Assembly: GCF_019059575.1 (NCBI RefSeq) | Contig: NW_024881593.1 | Location: 1 to 64,000 of the forward strand | DNA length: 64,000 bases | Direction of reading: 5' to 3' | Source: Amphibalanus amphitrite | Lineage: Eukaryota > Arthropoda > Thecostraca > Balanomorpha > Balanidae | Part shown: one piece after another, positions 25,401 through 40,400 of the stretch | Position numbering within the stretch: position 1 is the stretch's first letter | How the letters are laid out: every line of letters starts with the position of its first letter | Program-made: the position numbers and the translations under genes | The notes under the pieces: generated by a model | Database searches by the model: none | What the model saw: the letters and a program-made list of their open reading frames with translations, nothing else | Told to the model about the DNA's origin: nothing

Positions 25401-28400
25401 ACCCGCCTTCACGGTTCGTTTCCGTCCATCGCGGCACTTCTGGCGTCCTTAGTGCAGTGCTGCAGGGGCCGTGGTGTGTGACTCAGACGACTCTGGAAGG
25501 CTATTTTAGCCGCCGGGAATGACCGCATGTGACTACCACTGGGGGGGGGGGGGGGCTGGAAATACCGCTCTGCTCTCTGCGCCTCACTGCCATTGGCTCG
25601 ACTCCGATACTGTGGCTGTTGGTTTGGAGAACGGCCTGTTCATCAATGCTCATCATTCGATCATCCGCGCCTGGTTCGTTTGAGTGACGCTCATAGAGGA
25701 GTGACGTCACTTTCGAGCGGCGGGATCAAGCGCGGCGTTACAACAGCGAGTGACGAAAGAAGACGAAAGGCGCTAGTGTAGAGCCGCTATCCCTCAGAGC
25801 GGGTCTCAATCGGGAGATGAATGTTTTCCATTCCCGAGTGTTTCCTACTTCCGTTGGAGAGATAGTCCTGCAGACCTCAGAACACTGGAAAAAGTCGGAC
25901 GGGCAGATCCTATGCGTACGTTGATTAAACTGCATCAGACTTATGGTACCTACGAGATACGCATCAACAGCAAGGCCTATACGGATGCAATTATGCCAGT
26001 GCTGTTATAAAACTGGTACGAGTAGGTATGTATAACGAAAATTACATTTTTAGGTCAGTGTTTTTATAAGATGACAGATAAATCAGTATAAATTTGTGTT
26101 CTCCCTTTTTTACTAGCGTATGCTATTGCTCAAGCAGCAGTTTAAATGAACACCTGTCAACAAAATGTCCCTAACGTTGGGCATTCATTTGACGAACATT
26201 CTTCGGAATCTGCCTTCCCATTGTTCAACCTGGATGGTTCTAGAGTCCAGTTAGGCTCAGCGTTCGTCATGACCAGTGGCGTTCCCAGTCGTGCTGAGAC
26301 ATAATAATGCCTCCTCCATCATCCCCTGAGATGCTATGTCGCGCACCACCTCTCCTATACGTGGGGCTGCGATTTCCCGTCAGCACAGCACTCCGAGTTA
26401 CCGTCATTCCTGGCCACGTGCCAAACCATATAGGTCAGTAGACAATAGGGGTTTCCCCGGATTGGCCCGGGCCGACCAGCTCTGAATGAGATGCACGCAG
26501 TTCTGGATGGGATGGTGCGGTGGCACGGCCGCGGCTGAAGCGGTTAGTGCGATGACCCGGACCCGGTCTACCAGGTCGGGTCGGGCGGCTGATGATCGTT
26601 TGATGAGTCACCGTGCATGTGGCCGCGCGGTGAGGTCGGACAGTGACGACCGGCCATGTCGACTGGTTGAGCTTCCGGGAGTGGATTATTGGAGAAGCGA
26701 TCGGAATGCAGTAAGATGAGTTGGTCCAGGGACCGACTCTGATTTTCGCAGAAAACTTTTAAATGGATTGCAATATCATCAGGATAGTAGCTGTGCTCCG
26801 AATAGCAAAATGCTCATGAAAATCTGCAAAAAAAATTGAATAGGTAGCTGACTATTCAGCTGATTTACAAAACAAATATAGGTTACGAGAAAAAGATCTG
26901 GTGATCAATTTCTAATCCTAGCTGCATATATGCTTGCTGTTTGATAAAGCTTCTCTTACCGTAGCGTGGATTTTATATCCTATAGCATAGATAACAGTAG
27001 AACTATGCCCTATATAACTATGCCCTATATAAACTATGCCCTATAACAATAGAACTATATCTATGCCCATGACCCTTGTCGGGTCATATGCCTATAGCTA
27101 TAGCTAATGTTTGCGCACATCATTCCCCCAGTAGAGTGTGAGCCGCAGCGGCCAGCTCGGTGGCGTGACGTCTGTGTTTCTAAGCCCCTGTCGCCGGCTC
27201 TCCCGCGCCTGTCGATGTCCTCTGTTGTCACTCTGCGGGCGGCCTCTCAGTCGGAGATGGTCCAGACAGACAGCGCCGCGTCAGTCAACAGAGACAGACG
27301 TGGGCGGGGCGAGAGGCAGCCATGAGCGGCGCGAAAGGCAGCCATGAGCGGCGCGAAGGGCGGCTATCGGCGCCACAACAGGCAGTTATGGGCGGTACGA
27401 AAGGCAGCTATCTACATATTACATCATCATCATTATAACCAAGTTTATTAAACCAAAACACGGGTTGAAAATGTACATACATATGCGACCCGGCTGGATC
27501 CGTTACACAGGCGTTGTGAGAAGCAGCGCTAGGCGGGTCGGCGTGGTCCAGTCAGCAGGCAGCCATGGGCGCCGAGTTTGGGTCCATCGGCTGGCACTCT
27601 GTGGAGTGTCTCGGCGAAGAGACGGCGGTTCGGGGTGTGTGAATGGTTGGGAGAGAAGATAGTGAATGAGGGATTGCAACTGCCGCAGTTGAGGAGAAGC
27701 TTGGGGTGGGGGCTGTGCGCGGTGCTGGCGGGGTTTGGCTTACGACCAGACACAAACACTCGCCCGTCAACAGAAAACATTGTTGCAGCTGCGAGAGTTG
27801 GAGGTCAAGGTTTTTGCATCTGTTGATACGGTGAGGGAATATGCTTGTGTTTGCTAATCTGCGTGTGCGAAGTTATCCCGAATACGTTGAATCGGTTGCT
27901 GGCAGATTAGCCAGCACTGCGAGCCGACACGCCGGATCGTTACCGTCCTATGACGTCACCGGAGACCCTCCCGGGAGCCCCGCCCCCCGGTCGCAGCTGC
28001 CCCAGCCAGCTGCAGCCGCCGCCATCGGACCGGCTGCCCGTACATCCGTACATGAACTGTTCTAGACCAATAGCATTTCTAGCCTGTGTACATACCTGGT
28101 GAATCGTCACATCCATACCGCCATGTCTATTTTGAGTCTATTTTAATCTGCATTATTTTACTGTTTTTACACGGAGGTGGTCTTGAGAGGATTGTGGCGC
28201 TTGCATAGTTGCCCTCTCATTCACAGATTAGGTCTGCGATGACTACTCGGCTGGATTGTTTGTTCGATTGCTATTGATGCCCGTCTTGCCAAAAATGTTC
28301 CTAACTAAGTAAATATTATTGACTCCAGATGCATGTATCTGTAGGAATTTGTAACGAACTAATCTTGTTGGCGCTAAATCATTGATGGTTCTTGTGAACC

Positions 28401-31400
28401 TGCGCCACATTGGATCGTTATTGATTGTTGTTTGGTTGATGATATAGTGATCTTTATTCGCTTGATTCGGGGAAGTCCGATCGGGTGTTGCTAAAGCTTG
28501 TGGATTACAAAGCATTAGGATTAGATGACGAGCACATTAAAATGTCATCGGTTCATTGTGCTTGCCAATGCAGCTATACGGCTTCTGGGTAGAATGGCAT
28601 TAGGTACGGCATACGAGATGTTCTTATGTCGGTAACACCATAGGTGTAGCAACGTATCTCTTTGGTGAAGGATACCTTTCACCAAAGTTTTAGATTGGTG
28701 AAGGATCCTTCACCAATCTTGAGCAATGCAGGTGAGGGTCTTCACCAATGCTAGAACGACTGGGTTCGACGGTCGATCTCAGTCCCACGCACAAGGGGGA
28801 AAAGCTCAAATTATTGAGCGCTCAAAAAATTGAGCGGGCCCCATTATGAAGGAATAGGCAAAACGATGGTATTTTACAATGCCTCTAGCGTCACACTACG
28901 GCAAATATCGTATCCAAATAAGGTATCAATGGCAAGAGAGAGCAACAAGGTTTCTTCTCGAACACTCGCCGTGATAATTTATATCGGTGTTTTTGGAAAG
29001 AAAATGCCCTAAAGACGCTCAACTTTTTGAGCGCCACTTGTCGTTCGGGACCGCGATACTCAATAAATTGAGCGCCACGACAGACGACAGTCAGCTGGCG
29101 CTCAAAAAATTGAGTGCCGGCCAGCATCTACACTCAATTTATTGAGCCTTCTCCGTGACAGGTGAAGCCGGTACTGGCTGCCATTTTTGATGTTATGTTC
29201 GTTGAAATACGTTAAACTGAGTTGAAACAGAAATGCAGGAAGTTGAATGCTACGTGGTACCGAAACTTTTCACAAACCCATGGCATCATGTCACATTTTC
29301 CGCTAGTAGTTTTATCGGTCGCCTTTCGGATTCGGCACACCTCAAATAATTATACAGGGCTTGAATAATCCGTATGAATACTGTATTGATATTTTCTGAC
29401 TGTACTGGGAGAAGGGAATACGTGATTACAGAAAGATATCCACCCACGCTTGAATATTGGAGAATTATACAGGAAAAACTGTATTGCCACGGTTACAACT
29501 TACAAGGCCATCGGCCGCAAACAAACAAAAATACTATACAATGTGGGTTAGATTCACAAACATCATTAAGTGTGGAACACAGAGACGAGCAAAACAACAT
29601 CACATTATCGCATGCCAGCCCGACCACAATGGAACCGGGTGACCTGCGACCGGAACCTGCGTCTTGCCAGCATACATCACAAAAGCAGGAGGCAGTGTCG
29701 TACTGCTTTGATCCAAAATATGCCATATAACAAATGATATAAACGACCTAATCTCGGACTAAGCTTATCATTATCAAATCCTTAACATGTAAAAGACGAA
29801 TGGAAACATCGAGTCTCAGACCAGCAGTAGCAACCATCACAGTAGCAACATCACAAAGAACACGCGGCATTATCAGACAGCCGTTTTGTTATCGGGCTAC
29901 AGGCGGCGACGGCGTGGTTGCAGACCAGCTGCGAGGTAGCGGCGTGCGGGCAAAAGGCGCGGGCACACCTCCATGTGGCCGTGCGGACAGTGCGCGGTCG
30001 GCGTCGCATAGTGGGCGGCATCGGGCTGTCCCGGGGCCGTCGAAGCCGCACAGGTTGTCGGCGCATGTGGGCGCGCGCGGTCACCACGGCCAGCTGCTCA
30101 CCACCAGCACAGACTGCGCAGCGTCGCCGCTCCGCCGGCCAGAACACGCAGACAACTCTTCTTGCAGTCGCACAACACGTCGCCAAACTCATTCACCTGC
30201 TCCACCATGTTGTTGATGTCACCGAGTCGTTCAAGTTGTGGCTCGTGCCGTCGAGCATGACCTGCCCGATCGGACACGGGTCAGCGGCTTCTGCTCCAGC
30301 GAAGTCTTCATCTTGGTGACGTCTTGCTGATCTCCACAAAGGCTGAGCAGATGACCTTACCCACAGGGACGGCCGACGTCCTCGCCAGCGACCGCTTGGT
30401 TGTGCAGACCTGCCAGAAAAAGAAAAGCTGTTTGGTGATCTCAAACGATTTTTTCTCTTTATGCAGTGGAACAAAATGGAAAATATGTCATACAACAGGA
30501 GCTAAAAAAAGATGCAGCCTAGGTCGTCTAAGAAATGGGTGCAACATTGATAAAATTCTTCCTTGAATGAATTCTACAAATGCTTTTGATAAAATGTGTG
30601 GTGATTATAAGGAGACCACTTTACTATAAAATTGCTCAGGATTCCCTATCTGGACCTGTCAAAAAATCCTGACTGCACACCAACAATGATCATTAAATCC
30701 GAAACCTCTACCAGGTACCTAGGGATAATTAAATTCTGATTCAGGAAAATATTTCACATCATACAAATAAAAACCTTTACTATATTGAAACTGAAAATGT
30801 GATACCGATCCAGTGACCTAAGGGTCTCAAAGGATAATAATGAATTAATCTATTATAAATTTGGTGGTGACTGCCAACTGGCGTCTGGCAGCCTAGACCT
30901 TGAGGCTTGAAAGTGGCCTTCCTTTTCCGTTGACTCCGATCCTCCAGATGGAAATGATATAAAGGATCATTTTTATCTTATTTCAAATGAGCCAGTCAGC
31001 AAAGTGGCTATCCTGTTTCAGCATTCACACACACAATAGTTGACTGTCAGTCTGTCATGCTGTCAGTGTTGTGAAGTAACGAAGGAGTTGAGTTTTGGTG
31101 ATTATAAATTGTGATGTTATGTAAAGGACTGGAAAATGAATGTGAAAACTATGGAAACATATTGGCAGAGTATTGTCACTTACTATCAGGACATATGGAT
31201 AGAGAATACATTCAAATTAATAAGAAATGCCAAATATCAAGGTACTCAATCACTGATCATGATAGCAGTGGACTATCATATGTTTTAATGTCAATTATAT
31301 GAAAGTTAAGACTGAAACTACCTTTTACTTCATCATACTTAATGAAAAATTGTGTGAAGAAAACATTCACAGCCTCTTTGAAGCACTTAGACCACTAAAA

Positions 31401-34400
31401 AACAAAAATTTTCACGTAAATATGTTGTGTCTCTTTCCCTCAAAACATCATATCGGATGGCGCCACTTTCGTCGACAGTTACTTATCTGCACGCAAATCG
31501 AGGAAAACGTGAATTGATTGACGTTTACGTGTTTCCAAATTTAAAATCACAGCATATTCAAACTTTTCAGTGTACCTTTTAACATCTAAATATAACTAAA
31601 ACGATAAAAACTTACCTTCAACACAAGGACGACGACAACCACGCGACCGGAGACGTCGCGACGAAATAAACAAACGGCGCCGCCAAATGAAAAATATTCT
31701 CCGATATGGGTGATGTGAAATTGAGTCGCAATCATTTTGGGTAGTATGAAAAATGCTCTTTCCAACAGAACCCTAGTAAAAAACGTGAATGGACAAAAAA
31801 TAACTTTTATTTCGACATAAATATTGGCCTGTTTTTAAGGCATCCTGGTATGCCGTAAGATTTCGACCTAGAAATTGGTGTTCCCCCAATCATTGAAGCT
31901 TGAGCAGTGAAAAATATGAAAGCCTAATCTGTTTTGCATCATTAGTGATTCTCCTAGGGTGTTGCCATTTCTCCCTAGGTGTTGCGAGTTGCTTTTGCAA
32001 AACGTGTTCCTGAAACGGCTCAATTTTTTGAGCCCTCAGCATTACGCCTATGGCAGCCTCTGACGTCACACGCTCAATATTTTGAGCGCTCAATAATTTG
32101 AGCTTTTCCCCCTTGTGCGTGGGACTGATCTAATGTTAAAAAAAGAAAAGCAATGCCGAATGGGATGAATAAAAAGGCTATTGCTAAAACGGCAACAGGT
32201 ACCCAATTACCCCATTCTTTCAGTTATGAAGTGTTACGCCCACCTTCTTCACAATTCACGCCATTTAACCCGCGAGTTGCTGGGGGGGGGGGGGCGTTAA
32301 ACGCCCCCACTTTTTTCGCCGGGCCATAGCATAAAAACGGCGCGCCGCAGGCGCGCCAAATTTTGGGTACCTGTAGGGATTTAATTGAAGTTTATTGTGA
32401 CAAAGTTTCAAAAAATAGCTCAGAAAATTTTTGAGATATCGAGGTTTTAGTGACGTCATGATTTCCGAGTTTTCGACCAAAAACGGCATATGTTCAAAAA
32501 ATCATATAAAATCACAGAATAGACATACAGACATGCCGTAAACGCCATTGAACTGCCAATACCATGACCAATCAAATGGCTATCTTCGATTATTGATTAT
32601 CGTTCCGCATTTTCCAAAATCTTGGACTAAATCTTTGCAATTTCTCGCGACTACTTCACGACCATGATACATGCATTTCTTAAATTGAACTTTTTTAGCC
32701 AAACACGTACACATATGATAAAATGAATGTCACCATCGTGTTCTACGCCCCAAAGTACCCATAAAACATGTGTCACAGGCTGCGAATATCAGTTTTGATT
32801 TTCGGGGATATGTGCCTGGCCGGTTGACCTGACCTTGACCCTACCTATGCTTGGCTGACCCCTACATGGAGCTGACACTCTTGTAGGCCTTATATGATGG
32901 ATTGTGCACCGTTTTGACAGAGTTTATGACGAGAGGCGCCCATTGCGAAGTCCTGAAGTCTATGCTACTGAAAGTCCGATTTCAGGTGTTTGACCTCACC
33001 TTGATCCGACCTGTGACCTCAAAATTCAACTTAAAAGTACTCATCTGAAGCGTCTCGTCGCGTTCTTTCGTTTGCCGCTCGTGCGTTTCGCTGCGCCTAT
33101 TGGTTCTCGAGTTATCGGCTGGGGGCGTTTAACGCCCCCCCCCCCCCCCCAGCAAACGGTGGGTGGCGAAATACCCCAGCAACCGCCGGGTTAATAAACC
33201 AGTATAACGCCTTTTGGGGCGACTAACGGAGCGAGCGAGAGGGTGAGCTTTGCACGTGCGAAATTTCGACGGGGTACCTCCAGCTGACTTGTGCACGGCA
33301 CCCTACTAACCGGTCCCTAACTGTTTGCCAAATTTGAGCGCCATCGGTCCAGCCATTGTCGAGATCTAGAATCGACCCCTGCACGTGCACACGTGCAGCA
33401 GCACCCCAACTCTGGCACATGGATATGCATTGCCTAGTGGGTGCCTACCTACATGCCAACTTTCAGCGCAATCGGCCAAGTACCTAGTTACCGAGATATT
33501 GCAACAATTACAAAAGTGACACCTCTTCGTTTTGCACGTGGCACGTGCATAAGGGGTCACCCACATGCATCGGGAATAGTCCAATACTTGGTAGAAGGAA
33601 TGAAGCTACCGTACAAAAATTACCGCGTGTAAATCGGTCAAGTGGTTGCTGAGATATAAGCGTCGCAGAACCGTGACCGCGGCCGGTCGGCCGGCCGCTC
33701 ATACTCAGAAATTTCCGTTAATCTCAGTAAATGCCGTGAATATCAAAATATATTGGCTTGTTTTTACTCGTGGGAAAGTTGTAAGACTTTGGTCACGAAA
33801 AAAGAGCAGTGGAGCATACCTTTAGGTTCCAAAGGTATGCTTGGATAGTGGATACCTTTGGTAGGTATCCAAAGCGAGAAAAAAAAAAACAGGAGGAGTT
33901 GACGAAATTCCCCCCCCCCCCTCCACTGCGGTAAGGTCCTGCACCTTCTCCGAAGGTTCAGATGACTTCTCCGAGGGTTCAGGTGACATCCTTCACCAAT
34001 ATTTTTGGCGCTCCTACACCCATGGGTAACACACTGCTATATCTTTCCCATTAATCACTAGTTTATCGCAGTTTCCGAATATATACGTCGCTGTCATTTT
34101 TTCGGGTTCCATTTTTCTCTCTTGCAGAAAAAAAAAATACTGGCCTGATTTCCAGAATTCAGAAATCAGAATTGGCTGGCCAGACGCTATTTGCCACTGG
34201 CTTGCCACTGGCTATTTGTTCAGAAAGCTCCGGGCGACAGCTGCCGATGGCGCCCCACCGAGTCTGCTATCGATATCTTTCCGCAGCCCCGACCACTCTT
34301 TGGAAAGAAAATGTCCCCTGCTCCTCCTGCCAAGTGTCTGAGCCACTTTCTCCAATACTCACAGCCGTGTTTTCGGTAAATACCCGCGGACGGGTGGTCC

Positions 34401-37400
34401 CTGTCACTGGGTTAGGCCGACTGGAAACGGGCTTATGCATGTGTGCTGTGAATGCAGTGGGAAAGCATTTTAAAGATATTGCCCATGTCAAATACGCATG
34501 CCATGCATGCATGTGTTTCTTCTGCTATTGTGGACTTCTCGGCAATGCCCAACTGCTGATTTTTTTTTAATTTGTGAAATAGTAAACCTACATACCTGTT
34601 TTGTTTTCTCGCCTGACATGTACCCGTTATGTGCAAATGGGCATTTCGACATCCATGAATTCATAATACATCGGCAACGTGCAATCTGCATTCATTGCAT
34701 GCATGATTAATAGTGAAGCTCCACTTTATTGCGTTTACATAAGTAAGGGGCTTTGTTCCAGAAGTTGGTGTGCCCTGCACACTCGGGATTAAACGTTAAG
34801 CTGCGTCCGATTACCAGTAACTATTGTGCTGCAACCTGATTTGTGCTTTGGCGCGGCAGTTGGCACGGTTGCTCGTCTGTTGACTAGGCAGTCACACCTA
34901 CTACGTGACCGCCTCCAATCCACCAAATCACGCTCCCCACACAAGGCCCTACCCTACCTCAGTCTTCCAGACTTCCCTCGACGTCGACCTAGTGAGCTCT
35001 GGCGGTGGACGGCGGAAGCTCTAGTGCACCATCAACTGCCAGGGTACCTAGATTTGGACGAGTCGGTCGAATCCAAGCCCAGGTGATGCTTCACAATGAT
35101 GCAGCCACTTACCATCGATGATGGTTGCGCTAACCTTTCGTTTGTGCAGCTTGACCGCTCACTTTCAGAAGGTGTGTTTCGGCATCAACGCATTTTGGAA
35201 ACTGATTTGGAAACTGAAGGCTGAAGTCCTGAGCATTTTAAAAAGATGTTGATCTGGATACTCGAAGGAGCTGGTCTCTCTCCAGCTGTATTTTATTCAT
35301 CAGATCTCTGGTAGGAGAGGTTCATGGCCATGACGTAACCCTCCGACATCGATTAAGCGACTTGCTTGAGATGAGGGCGCCGAATGTTTTCGCTTTATAG
35401 CGACACTCATGAGTTCGCGGGCTATCCGGTAGGTGGCGCTGATGGTTGCGTCTCCTCTCCCATGTCACTTGCGTTGATACCTGAGTCAGAATCCCGTGCA
35501 TGTATCGGCGTCCGGTGATCGCAGTGACATTAAGATTGCAGCAAGGGAGCGCTAGGGAGTCACGCGTGCTTGCATGGTCCAAAATCACCAACAGGCTTAT
35601 GCCTGACTGGTGAAGTCGGGTGTGTACAATGTACATTCACACGCATACAAGGTGTCCCACAAGTTTCTTTACACTTTCATGTCCAATAAAATATGTACGA
35701 GTGTACTAGGGTCGTTTATTTACACCTGACAACGACCGCCGTTTAATTTAGCTTACCATCCAACACAAAGGGCATGTTTTCCAAAGATCTTGGAGCCAAG
35801 TAACGAAAATATTCGAAGATGTCGATTTTAGCCACCCGGCGAGCTCAGAGCTAGGCTGGGCGTCGTGTCCCAGATCTTTCGGGCTGTGTTCCAAGATAAA
35901 TGGCCAATTGTCCATGGGTTTTTGATTGGGTTAGTCCTTAAACCATGTTTATTCGTCCTAGTAGCTAGAAAAGCGGTGTTTGTTGCAGTTGTGGGTACGT
36001 TTTGACGCGTGCCTGATGACGCCCAGTGCTGCCAAACAGGGCATCTGACCTGCTTCCGAACAATTTTTTTTCTCAATAATACGCAATTTTTGGAGAAACG
36101 GTTAACCGCTGCAATGAGTGACCTCCACAGTATTTGAGGCGTCCTTTTTGGCGCTCACAACCTGTTTTATTGGCATTTTATAATGTTCTGTCATCACATC
36201 AGCGTGTATTGCGCCCTATACCATCACTATTTAGTTCAGTTCCTCACTGCGTGGACGGAGGACATTTGATCGCGTTCTTTGGCCTAATTACCATTGACTT
36301 ACGAGTGAGGTTAATGCTGATATTTGAATACTCACTCATCGTTTCAAATACATTTTTTATTCCGCTTTAATGTAGTCAACTTATGTATACCTTATTTGCG
36401 GAGCCTGTAATCTGCAAATGCTGCTGATTTTCTGTTGTTGTTTTTTGGTGATAGAAACCATATGTGCGGTTCAGGGTTGGCATTTTTGCCGGCAAAAACT
36501 AGTTTATGCCATTTGCCGGTTTAAACCGGTTTTAACCGGCAAAAAGTGGCAAAAACTGGCAAAAACTCAGAAATATCATAATGCTATGCCTAGACATGAT
36601 TTTAAACAGGAAACATTTTAAGGAGAATTCGGTGAAAGCTTTATGCTTTCAAACAGAAGTGACATTGACCATTGAAATGTTTCATACCTAACTCGGAAAC
36701 ATTATCATGGGCTATCCATAAGGAGCTAGTAAGATGCCTTTTGGGGGTGACAAATGAGCCAGTGCAAGGGTGACTGGGTGAGTCCTGCACAATCAGAAGT
36801 GCGAAGAGGTATCTGCCACTGATATGCGCACGGCACCGCATGACACCCTACTTACCGTGGCCGCCTTGTCCCACTCTCCCCTACATGGAAATACATTCCG
36901 TTGTGGATGTCTACCAACATGCATAGACATTTTAAGCAGGGATAAGTAATGAGGCAACTTCAGAATGTTTAGTGCATCTATATAACTACCAGAAATGCAT
37001 TTGTACATTTCAAATCCATTCCTAACTAGAAAAGTTGTAGGTTTGGCCATTTGAGTTTTAGCCAGTTTTTGCCAGTTCTTGCCACCAGGGTTTCTGCCAG
37101 CCGGTTTAAACCGGTTAAAACCACTGGCAAAAACCAGTTTTTGCCACCCCCTGCCAACCCTGGTGCGGTTCTAAAATCAATAAATATGAAAACATGTATG
37201 TTAAAACTTAAAAGCTTTGATATTTGTTATCTTTGGTTCATGTTTGATAGTTGACAGGTAGTTGGTATTCCTTCCCTGATAATTGCATTGTAAATTTTCG
37301 GACACAGTGTCCCGCTTGCCCTTAGCCTCCGAACAAACGATTTTCACGACATTCGCAACCACAGCTAGCCGACCGTAGCGCCATTTTCTTTTCCAAGTTT

Positions 37401-40400
37401 AATTGTGCAAGAATGTCGTTTCCATCAATAATTAACCGTGGTGCGGGGTACATCAAACGTCTCTGCAACCTTACCACCCTCGATTGGCCCAATTTCACGT
37501 AGTCGGAATAGGTGTGGGATCGACCACCCTGGGCCGTTTTTAAAGTAGCCTGGCCTGGGGCGGTGAAAAGGGTTACCTCTGATACGGTCAGCCTCATGCC
37601 AATAGCATATCATGTTTCTTGCTGTTCTCAAAGTGGTAGTAATGGCCAATAATGTAAAAATAGGTGTAAAGAAACTTATGGACACCCTGTTCATGCTTAA
37701 ATACACCCTCCTCAAATATGGGAGTGTGGGACTGCACAAAAATATATGCCAGTCTGTTGAGGCCACCATGTCATTTGGGTGCCGAATTCATCCTGAAAAT
37801 GCTCGTTTGTGAGACTCAGGGTGCTGCTACCTGGGGAATAGGCATCCTCAGGTAGAGTTGTGCCGATTATGACCTCTTTCTGCAAGCGTGCTAGTGTCTT
37901 TATTATATACAGTCATCTATATTTTAGCGAGATATGAAGCCCGACAACGAGCAATGAAGTACGGCGTGCAATGGACTTACGTAAGCTCAGAACCGGCGGT
38001 ATTCTGTCGACGATGGCATTAAACCCAGCGCGGCCCCGAGGCCTGGAAATGCGACCCATGACTCACGAGGATCACCGACTTACGAACTAATCGCCTCTAC
38101 CTGGGATTACACTTCACCGACTGAACTACGTCACCGGTATCAGACGAGGCTGGAAGGATGGTTGACTTCTTTTCTGTCTTATGAGATGCGTTCTTAATTG
38201 CTTCCTTTTCCCTATCCCTGTCTGCAGCGCTGACAGGGATAGCCTTGACCTCCGTGTGTTGCCTGTAGCAGCCCAGATAGTTTTTTTTCGAGTGCACCGC
38301 GGCTGTTTTCCGGTAACGGGGCGTGGTTTGCCGTATGTGTGATTGCAATTTTCCTCGTGTTTTTTTTTTTCTTACCTGCTAGACAGTTCCAGCGCTTATT
38401 ATTGTTTTGATGTTTGCTGACTGGTCGGTGTGGCTACGTCGTCAACTCGTGTGTTACGGTGTAATTAACCGGAAGCAAACTTTTGTATCGTATGCAAACC
38501 TTTGCATAAACTTAACGGAGCATTATTATTTTTATTGTGTATCTCGTTCACCGGTTGTTATTTAGTTCTTCGCCTATCATCGGAGCCGTCCGTCGTAGTT
38601 TTGGGGCCTGCTTGTTAGTAATTATTTTCTCATTATTGGCCGTTAGTGTTACGAGAAAAGGCTGGGTGAGCAGCACAGGCTGGTGCAGACCTGAGGCAGG
38701 CGTCATTTCTCGGCAGCACGGTAGGAAACAGTTCCGCTTATCCGATCATTAGCCGACTCGTGTCCCAATGCGTCAACATGAGAACGTTTTATCAATAGTG
38801 GGGATCGCGCCTGCGCTTTTTTTGCACTTCCATCATTTTTCGTATCATTTGTTGCTTGATATGGATAGGTGATGGCACACATTCTTCTGTTGTCAGCAGG
38901 TATTGTTGTATTCTAAAACTGGCTCACTCACCTTGACTATTTTGTAAGCTAAAAAGGTCGTTTTTTATGATAAATCAACTGCTTTTGGTCAAAATGGGTC
39001 ATGTGTGACCTTGACCTGGAATCATATTTTTAACGGACTTTTCACGATCCTTGTTAAAGCATCATGTCTTCATTCAGCGTGAATTAAGGGCATCTCTCTT
39101 CCGCCCCGGAACTATTTGTTCGGCCGCTGCCCTGCACTCTCATTACCGAGTCACTGCGGCCCGCCCGGCCATGCCGGCGCTCTCGTTTTGGGGATGTCAC
39201 CGCTCCCGTGACCCCGCCCGGCTCGCCGGTGACCTCTGGAAGTCGCGGTCTGGCAGCGTGGCCGTGATCGATTGGAAAGAGTGCGGAGTGGCGCCGACGG
39301 CGTAACGGCGCTCCGGCCCTCTGTCCTCCGGGTCTAAACGGCCTCCCGTTGGCGTATCCCCCCTCCCCCCCCCCCAGTCATGACGCATCCCGCCCGCCTG
39401 GGTGTCGCCAAAAGCGCTGGACTGCGGGGGTCTCTTTGGGGAAGCAGAGGTCTAGCAATTCTCTATTGAAACACTACCATGATTTGATGGTTCGGGATAG
39501 GTACGATGATTCACGTGCATGCTGTTCAATTTTCCAGTATTTAGCCCAGTGACCCAAAATTTGTAGATGTGGGTGGGCAACGACATCCAAATGAAAATCA
39601 TTTTCTACTCTCACCTCCAGTTTTCAAGCCCAATTTTCCACTCCCAATTCCACCGAGAAGGAGCAATTGCGGGAATGGTTGTTTTGCATCTGTCACAATT
39701 GTAGATAGATTAATGTTTTTGATCATTTTCCCACTCTTTTTGAGCCTTACCTGACTGACAATTCTTCACTCTCATCCTTTTTTTGGTCAGCAATTTTCCC
39801 CTCTGACACCCAAGCAAAAATTTGATTTTGGTACACTGATTTAGCCCAGGAATCCTACTATGACAGCAGGCAGGATGAGTGGATTGTATCGGGGGTGGGG
39901 CTTCCAGGGGATCCAGGGGAGGGCTTGGGGGGCTAAAACCCCTAGCCGAAAAAATATGCCGCCCTGCGGGGCGACGAAACGGGCCACCGCAACTCTACAA
40001 ACATCACTATGCCCACAAGCATCAGAAGAAAGGAGATAAGCAGAGAAGGTTGTCTTCAATTTTCACTATATGCGCCCTAATTGTACATTTTGCCGCCCCT
40101 GATAGGTGGAAAACATGCCGCCCCCATGCAGTTAGCCTCTGACCGAAGAAAATCCGGATCCGCCCCTATGATATAGCTCATGAAATAATTAAGATACGTA
40201 CCTTTGAAGATATGTTATCACCATAATTTGCCGCAAGACGACTTATCAGTTAATCGGCTACATTCAAATTTGACAACTTGCATGGCGGATTAGCTGGCGC
40301 GGCGATCCAATAAGTTTGACTGTCAGACAGTAAATTGGAGCGCGCCGCTCGACGTGCCACCTTGATGGCTGAATATCGAATATGTCGAATTCGGTGCAGG

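Larger units (their letters stand above)
28631..34028. mobile_element. Probable composite repeat hosting three nested insertions
   Basis: The left side GGTAACACCATAGGTGTAGC (28631) is an imperfect inverse of CCTACACCCATGGGTAACAC near 34006-34028. Inside both ends are palindromic words around TTGGTGAAGGAT/ATCCTTCACCAA. Between them lie the 28780-32127 element, TTAA element 4 and an E-box element. The boundary match is only partial, so the host is tentative. Confidence 0.4.
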
